Source: Sisyra terminalis (Eukaryota > Arthropoda > Insecta > Neuroptera > Sisyridae). From it: DNA of 64,000 nucleotides. The stretch covers positions 43,224,630-43,288,629 of the forward strand of contig OY292274.1 in NCBI GenBank assembly GCA_958496175.1, given 5' to 3'. Of the stretch, positions 56,956 through 64,000 are shown piece by piece. The translations under genes and the position numbers were made by a program. The notes under the pieces were generated by a model, which ran no database searches, was not told the DNA's origin, and saw only the letters and a list, made by a program, of their open reading frames with translations. Each line of letters opens with the position of its first letter. The stretch's first letter is position 1.

Positions 56956-59900
56956 TATTACATTTTACTTACTTATTTTGGGGCGTTTTAATTTTTGATT
57001 TTTATTATTTCCATTTAAATTGGAAAACTTTAAATAATTTATTGAGTGTAAAAAGCACATTAATAAATTTTGAGTTTTTTTTTTCGTTACTTGTAGTGTT
57101 TTCTTTTTAACTTACGTATGCTTTGAATTTGGTAAAAGATTCTTTATTCAATTTGAATTAAAAACTTATTTTTAAAAAGTGTTTTAAAGAAAAAATAATG
57201 TTTAATTTTTTCTAAGCTTTGTAATGGGTTATTTAAAACCCCAAATTTACACTTCACCCCCGCAAGCGTTACTGAGCTATTCAGATAATCTCGAACGTTA
57301 TATTTAATGGACGACAATTAACCTCCCTCTGGAGTCATCTCGACGTGCTTTATGAGTGTGATTCGAACTTGAATTCTCGTCATATTCGCTATATTACCCA
57401 CACATATACACATACATATATAGTGTCATTTTGCTCACAAAAAGCACAATTCATTTTGCGTTCTAATACGCGGATTTCATAAGATAAAAGCGAAACGAAT
57501 CTGTTTTGACATTGGAAATGATTAATTTAACCCGTACATCGTTTTTAATACATTCCCTATATTCCCGAGAAAAACTTGTTCATAAATGAAGATTTGATAT
57601 ATAATGATAACGTGGGAGATATAAGTACACGGACGAAATAAACTGTGAAATATTCCTTAACGCGCTTTGGGTGAAACTTGAGAACCTCATAGAAAGTGTA
57701 CAAACAAATTGAATGAGCAATGGCGTGAGTTATGAGGGATCGAGTTAAGTTTAAAATTATATTAAGTGAAATGACATAAAATAGACACGTTTCCCATGTC
57801 ACTTACGTAAAATTTAAGGAATTTATGTAAAATTCATTTCAAAGAAAGTGGAGAAACGAAAACATTTCATTGAACAACGTATCGAGTGATTTTTTTTCAT
57901 CAAACGAATTCAAAAGTTAGTTTTGTACTTGGGTATCAAATTTGTCCCCAGGATAAAATCTCATTTCTCCCGAAAGGATGGGAAAGAAAACAAGGGACCG
58001 GACGACAATATGGATCCGAGATAATCTAAATAGCAGTTTGCAATGAATGTTGGCACCTTCAACCTGTGTGCGCCTGAATTAATGATTCGAGCCATTCGTA
58101 CCACGGGTAATGTGTGAGTAGGATTATTTAACTCCCGAGGGACGCCCGCTCAATGAGTGTATGTATGGCTATAGTGAGATTAATGTCACTAACGTTACAA
58201 CACGACCTGATTACATCAAAAATGTTCACTTGTAAACCTGCCGAGCTGCAAACCTTCAAGCCGCTCGTTATCCCCCCATTCCACAACGTTAACGTCTTCA
58301 ATCAACCCCTATAAATATACTGGAAACGACGAGTATCTACCCTTGATCAATTCCATTTTATCTTAATATTTAATCAGGATTGTTTTAGATAAATAAACAT
58401 CAAATATTTTAACAGAATTTCTTTAACCGAATAAATTTTACATTTTTTATCCTACATTTAAATAAAAACACCGTTATATGACCCTACACTGCACAATGGA
58501 ACGTTAAAGCTTATTTTTTTCACTTACTCATTGCTTTTTATTTTAACAAAAAAATTATCTGATTTAACATATCTTCTTATTTAATTCTTCTGTGATTTTC
58601 TGAATGTAGTTGCAAATGGAAAGGGATTGCGTCGAGCTCGTATTGGGCGCTAAAAATATGTTTTTGTTCTAATTCAAAAATTAGTTATGAAGATCCTAGT
58701 CTTTTTCCCAATTTGATGGCAAAATCTAGCATGATAGAGAATACTACCTGACAGTACTATTGTTGCGTCTTTTAAACTATAGACCTCTTAACGAGGCACC
58801 TTCTTCTTCTTCAATCGATTTGCAATTTCAGGCTTCAGAGCTGGCATCATCAATGGATGTTATCGAAATATTTGGAAACCCCAATCATAACTTGGCTGGC
58901 TATTGTTGGAACTAATAGGTCTATTCGTAGGATGTCATTCATCTGCCGTCCAAATTGGTATTGTTACTGTTTTGAACCTAAAAACTTTATCGTCAAGGGG
59001 TAGTCTGGAATGTTTTTCCACTAGTCATTGTAACTTATTAAGTACTTATGGTTTTCCGTCTTTGCTTTCTTTTCCCTTTCAGAATAATAACATATTTCCA
59101 TGACCCGGTTTTCGGTTTTTGTAGATTCCACGATATTTTCCATGACCCGACGAGAGAATCTTGATGGTGCTTTGGATAATCGGAGGGAATACTCATTTTC
59201 TAAGAGCGAAAATGACTTTCACCGATTTAGTTATGGTGAACCTAACACCTATGAACTTCGACTCCTGGGGTATTTTTGTAAATGAAATGCATAACGCTTC
59301 TGTTTAACCTCAACTCAACTCAAAGAAAAAAAATTACAGTGGTTAAAGGAGTCCAATTGCAGATAGGACCAGGACGTTTTGAAGAAGATGCATGCTTTGT
59401 CTCTAATAGCTCTAATGGCAGGCATTTTTAGTAACTTTAATGAAACTTTTTTCCCTAACTTTCGATATTATTGGTTTTACTTTTGTTTTTACAAAAGTTA
59501 TTATTACTTTTGATTCAAACAATAGAATATATTTGGTGATCGATATATTTTGGTGATCTGGTAATAAATTCGCCATGTATTTTTGGATTGTTTGATTTGA
59601 AATACCATACACAATGAAGTATTTGGAAAAGACATTGAAGATTTTCACATTCCAAATTGTTTATGGGATGTTACCGCGGAAAATTGCATAACCCGCTTTA
59701 AGGAAGACTGATATTGGAAGTCATTGACAAAAATTATGAATTCTCGACTTTCGTTAGGTATGAAAAAAAATAGGTCCAATTGTCTTTAATTTCTTCCGTA
59801 ACATTCTGCACACATAATCAATGCTTTTTCCATTGATAGACCTCCATGAGGTTTTGTCTATGAGTGAGTAGTACGCTTTAGAAGAATACATATCAAAAAG

Positions 59901-60095
59901 GTATTCTAAAAAATAGTTAGATGTAATTAAGTATAATTTGTGTTTTTTTTTTTTATCAAAATATTTTTATCTTGTTCGATAAATTAAATTAAATTTGTAT
60001 AAGTTATAATTTAACAAGAAACCTGCTTTCAGGCAATGCATCAAAGACATAAAAATTATATTTTATCTTACTGAATTTTTGTTTTTTAAAACTTT
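56956..60095. other. Non-coding stretch with a GC-richer block (57240-58330)
   Basis: I recognise no gene. The block at 57240-58330 is the clearest GC-richer unique stretch of the window, without any long frame, and is a candidate for regulatory DNA. At 58800-59290 two short plus-strand frames (66 and 61 codons) and a protein-like composition are present, but I see no domain. The 78-codon minus-strand frame at 59412-59648 and the segment to about 59900 may be old transposon coding sequence; I cannot assign it. Confidence 0.42.
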
Positions 60096-60099
60096 TATT

Positions 60100-60262
60100 A
60101 CATTAAAAGGCCTGTAATTTCACTCATAGATAGAGATACCATATTCTTAAGATAGCTATTTAATAATTAAAAGTTTATTTCTTTGATAAATCCTATAAAT
60201 TTTTTTTAAAAGATATATTTTACTATTTAGATGGGAAAATATCGGTCCTTTAACTTGAAATA
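60100..60262. repeat. Unclassified dispersed repeat, copy 2 (partner at 21.7 kb)
   Basis: This shares the ordered blocks described for 21700-21955, with an internal gap where copy 1 has extra TATCTA-rich sequence. Same orientation. No frame. Confidence 0.5.
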
Positions 60263-60619
60263 TCCTGTATACTACAATCAGTTCTTGGTTATCCCGGGTA
60301 GTATACATAAACTAATAAAGCTCAATATTGGTATCTAAGTAACTAAAATGTGAATTTGACTAATGCAATGATCAAAATTATGAAAAATAATAAAGTACCA
60401 ATTGAAAGTTTGTAAAAATTTATGGTTATGTGATTTTTAATATACCTAATGTACATACTTAAAACTGAATTGGGCGTGTGCATAGGCTTTGTATCTGGCG
60501 TCTTGCTATGTGCTCACTGAACTAGAAAAATTAATAAAGGGGCAACGGTCAGACACAACGATATGAAAGATGTTCAAGAGGTCTCTTTGAGGATTTTTGA
60601 TTTAAGGAAAAAAGAATAA

Positions 60620-60945
60620 ACAATAAAATTATGGTCGAATATGCCAGAGATGGAACAATCTGGACTTTGAACATTCTGGAGCATATTTGAACCACTATAT
60701 AAGAGGTTGACCGCAGGTGAAGGACAATCAATTATTAATAAATCGGCTAGTTTAAAACAGTCAGTTATAATCAGTAATAAGTTACAAGTTAAATAGCGAG
60801 AGAAACAATTGTTGTAAATCAATAAATAAATGTGTACTGGGAAATAAAAAAACGTTTTTGGGATAATATAAATTTGTTATTGTTGAGTACCCTGAAGCAC
60901 AAATCTGAGCGAACCGTCAATATAAATTAAAGTTAAAAACGTAAC
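60620..60945 (+). mobile_element. Possible gypsy-like LTR (3' portion)
   Basis: The segment has the order expected of an LTR: 'aacattctggagc' words, a TATA box (ACTATATAAGAGG at 60694-60706), a short G/C-richer start (TTGACCGCAGGTGAAGG), a run of 'cagtcagttataatcag', an AATAAATAAATG signal near 60821, and an end reading AAAAACGTAAC. This final word also closes the LTR at 41.7-42.1 kb. The left border is not found, there is no partner LTR, and the two LTRs do not align over their length, so they would be different families. Confidence 0.42.
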
Positions 60946-60949
60946 CCTC

Positions 60950-62133
60950 AGAAGACTTTATCTGCATATATCAATGATAAAATGTACAATGGTAAAGTTT
61001 GTGGAAAATAAAAAAAACATACACATTCAATTCATTGAAACGGAAGGAAAAGGTAAAATAAATTTCAAAAATCTTAATTTCAGAGGTGTTTTCTTTAAAT
61101 TGCAATTTTCAGAATGATTAAATAACGTTCGACTTCCTAAAGATGAGTACCTACCGATGTGAAAAGAAAAAATAAAATGAATGTAAATGGTAGCGAGTGT
61201 ACGTCCGATGATAACACGGTTTTATTTTTACATAAAAAATTGTTGTTAAAATAAAAATTACGCACGAAGGAAAAGGCGTCGACAAGAAAAATAGTAAACG
61301 ATGACAACCAGGCTGTTTTGCATATCATAAAGAGAGAGTTTAAAAGAACGATGATGTCGCGAAACCAGCAGAGGTATGGGAGCCGAGATTAGGTGTTAGG
61401 GAAATTGTAAAAAATTCGTCTTTTTTGCTTTGAAATATTCGCGTCATAATAGTTGAAGGATTACGTACCCACTTGGCTTCCTCTGTCACCTTTATATTTT
61501 TCTTCGTTGCGTGTATGTGTGAAACTTGGAAAAAGTTTCGGTCGAGTCATGTTTTTTACTCTTTTTTTTCGCCATCACGCGCACGCCAGGAGAACTTTGC
61601 TGAATTAATATTTATTTTCTGAAAATATTCCCGACGGTTTGAATGTAGTGTGTAATTAAAATTATTTCCCATTATTCTAAATTATTATTAATAATTTTGA
61701 GGAAGATTGCCACATGGAGTGTTGTGTGGTGGTGTGAAGCGTTCAGTTTACACCTCGAATCATTCCCCGCCCTGTTGAATACTATTTCGTCTTTCAAACT
61801 TATTCTTCAACATGACAACGGAAGCTGCTGTGTAACAAATTTCAATCTGGTGCTCGTAATTGTTCTAATTGGATTTTAATTTCGTTGAAATTTATTTGCG
61901 TTTAAAATAACATTAGTTGGGGCGTTGGATTTTATGCGGAAAAGTTTCATCGTAATGATTTCATAGCTAGGCGACTAGGGTGGAGACTTTTCGTAGGTAT
62001 TTAATTTTCGGGATTTTTCTCACAAGTCTGATCTGACGACTTCCAATTTTGTACGTATGACTTTTAATGGCCGAACGAAAACGATAAAACGGTCAATTCA
62101 CTTGATGAGCGGAAACTTGTTAGCGTTGGCGAT
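60950..62133. other. Non-coding stretch with GC-richer part
   Basis: There is no gene. From about 61130 the sequence becomes GC-richer and unique, with 60-63 codon frames on both strands and no domain. Confidence 0.45.
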
Positions 62134-62622
62134 TTGATCAAGTTTTGTGTGACCAAATGTCAATCAAATTCCCGGACAAAAATCACGGTATGGACAAAGG
62201 ATTTCTGTAAAAACCGAAATGTTTCTTTGTCAACATGGCAGAGGCGTGATAGCGTCGAAGAAGGACAAACGAAAGAACTGTCGTCGTTGTGTATGTATGT
62301 GTTTCCAGAAAGATTGGTTCGTTTCCGGTTTGTCGGGAAACGTGACATTGTTAACGGTGTCGTAACAGCGGTTTTGTGTGCAAACACGATGAAACGGAGC
62401 GAGCCTGTTACGTGTACCTACGACAAACACATTATCCTGTCATCTCCCGTGTCCAACCTTCCCCATTTTGCTATTCCTCCAGTCCACGTGTCGTCTGTCT
62501 CTCACTTTTCACACATTATTCCAACATTAACCATAAAATTGGATCACGATGCAACAAAAAAATACTCGAACACGTATTTTAATATTTTTATTTTTAAATG
62601 TGAAAATCTCTTACATATTTGA
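62134..62622 (+). other. 162-codon open frame, unassigned
   Basis: This is the longest open frame in the window and starts MIKFCVTKCQSNSRTK. I do not recognise it: there is no signal peptide, no membrane segment, no repeat and no family motif. Cysteines and valines are spread without pattern. Three other frames overlap it on both strands (75, 66 and 68 codons), which is expected when a GC-richer stretch has few stop words. It ends in AT-rich residues running into low-complexity DNA. I regard it as probably non-coding, inside a possible regulatory block, but cannot exclude an unannotated exon. Confidence 0.25.
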
Positions 62623-62624
62623 AG

Positions 62625-64000
62625 CAAAGCCCGATAACGTACATCTTAGCAAAAACATTTTCTTTTCATTTTCTTTTTCGTTATCTTTCTAACTTAGAAA
62701 AGTAAACTGAATACGGAAATATAACCCTCGTTAAATCACATCAAGCATGTACGAAATAATATAAAAAACTGTACGCAAATGTACACGTTTTTAACGTACC
62801 AAAATGGATTTCTCTGTTCAAATTTATATGAGGGGTCGTATACCCATCTACGTAGGAATTTTTTCCAGGCCAATTAACACGGACATATCAAACCAAATAC
62901 AGAAAACACAGAGCATATATAGCATTAGTTAAAAAAAATAAATATTCAAATCTCAGATTTTTTCAAAAAACACGGCTTTTTATTTAATGGTATGCGCGTA
63001 TTGCGTAAAATCGTGAAATTCTAGCAAGATAAAATAAAACATGACGAAACCATTACAATTTCCTGTCTGAAAATATAAACATAATGCATCATAGGGAAAC
63101 GAATTTTACTCATTTTTCATTTTCAATGATTGATTGTTGCAATTGAGACTTATTCTTAGTTTTTTCATTAGGAACTCAGCATGGAAAAAATTGCATGACA
63201 GAAATATATTTCCTAACATAAAATAAAACTAGATCACAGAATGAAAATGGAATAGAAACTATACAATTCATTCTATTGAGTGGAAATAATTTGTCTTTGT
63301 TCGTTCCTATTTGTATAATTATTGTAGCCGTAGGGGGTTGTGTGATTTTTTTCGAATGATTTGTAGATTTTTTTCTCGATAGGATAATTTCGTCTAATAA
63401 AATATGTCTTTATTGGTTTGACTGAAAAATATACACTTGTTTGCGTTAGTTGAACAAACACGAAACAAAACATTCTAATAAGAAAGCAAATTATTCTTTT
63501 GTGTTTAATGGAAATAAAACAAAAAGGTCAAAGATATAAATGTACGTATTTGGAGATAGATTCAAAGCTCTCAAGCCGTCTGGATAAATACGTAAAGGGA
63601 AAAATGGAATATGTCGTTTTGTTAAACAAACATTTTTTACTAGAAATGATACAATCATATATTTACTTTTTTACATTTTCAATGTCACTGTCTTTAACTT
63701 TTTGCTATTTGATTCGACAAAATAAATGTTTGAAAATTTTTAGGGAAAAAATTGAATTGGTTTTATAACCCTTAAAACGTAAGGTTTTGGGGAATTTTTT
63801 CTTTGTTTTTCTTGGATTTTTTTAGTCAAACATTTTTTTCAGGCTTTTATTCTTTTGATTTTGAGATGTGTGCAGGTGACCGAGTGATAAAAACGAGGAC
63901 CTTTGGAACTATCTCAGAGCTGTTCAAAAATCTTCATTCTAAAATCTGGTTCATTTTGTTTGAGGTTCTGTATGCTGCGAAAGAAACTATTGCGTCCTGA
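62625..64000. other. AT-rich stretch to the window edge
   Basis: No supported gene. At 63790-63840 a long pyrimidine tract ends in TTTTTTTCAG, a good splice-acceptor shape. The frame beyond it stays open to a TGA at 63998-64000 and includes VIKTRTFGTISELFKNLHSK. That could be a short exon, but the window ends there and I see no domain. Confidence 0.3.

Noticed and set aside
1..64000. CRISPR arrays, operons, rRNA or phage genes
   Set aside because: No regular spacer-repeat array, no clustered co-directional genes and no ribosomal RNA similarity. All evidence points to animal nuclear DNA.

Overview
The window is strongly AT-rich animal DNA with no intact gene that I can support. It is most likely insect. 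The evidence is its mobile-element content: an insect-style dispersed repeat that opens with a CCCGCGACTTCGT motif and ends near a GACA run, a tRNA-derived SINE family, jockey-like and RTE-like LINE remnants, a hAT transposase remnant, and Ty3/gypsy LTR and integrase debris. A beetle is plausible, but the sequence alone does not settle the order. The window reads as a gene desert or a very large intron. Nearly every open frame is short, lacks a recognisable domain and is explained by chance.

Layout. 1-2 kb: two LINE fragments on opposite strands. 3.05-4.0 kb: a GC-richer block that looks like exons but is unassigned. 4.1-6.6 kb: a long composite repeat with a tRNA-like module. 8.2-9.35 kb: two DNA-element remnants. 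11.2 kb: first SINE copy. 14.0-15.2 kb: a hAT element with recognisable transposase debris. 15.4 and 19.3-20.0 kb: LINE fragments. 18.4 and 29.1 kb: two copies of an unclassified inverted-repeat family carrying CRE-like octamers. 21.7 and 60.1 kb: two copies of another unclassified repeat. 26.6 kb: an RTE-like LINE tail. 30.25 kb: a SINE copy with a perfect 10-bp target-site duplication. 37.2-37.8 kb: a broken gypsy integrase. 41.7 and 60.6 kb: LTR-like sequences. 45.9, 53.2 and 56.8 kb: further SINE copies. 50.1-51.3 kb: a TA-flanked inverted-repeat element with a hAT-like element nested in it. 51.38-51.85 kb: a near-perfect foldback element. 55.0-56.5 kb: two minus-strand LINE 3' ends.

The most notable object is the 467-bp foldback at 51.4-51.85 kb. 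Each arm carries a 53-nt hammerhead-ribozyme-like motif, one per strand: a CUGANGA box, a 5-bp stem II, a GAAAC box with a palindromic ACGU stem III, and a stem I interrupted by an internal loop. This resembles the compact hammerheads reported from Penelope-like retroelements, here in an inverted-repeat arrangement.

Between the repeats lie several GC-richer unique blocks (about 27.4-28.6, 31.2-32.9, 43.0-44.5, 49.0-49.7, 52.3-53.1, 57.2-58.3 and 61.1-62.65 kb). They have no coding support and are candidates for conserved non-coding or regulatory DNA. No rRNA, functional tRNA, CRISPR array or bacterial-type operon is present.
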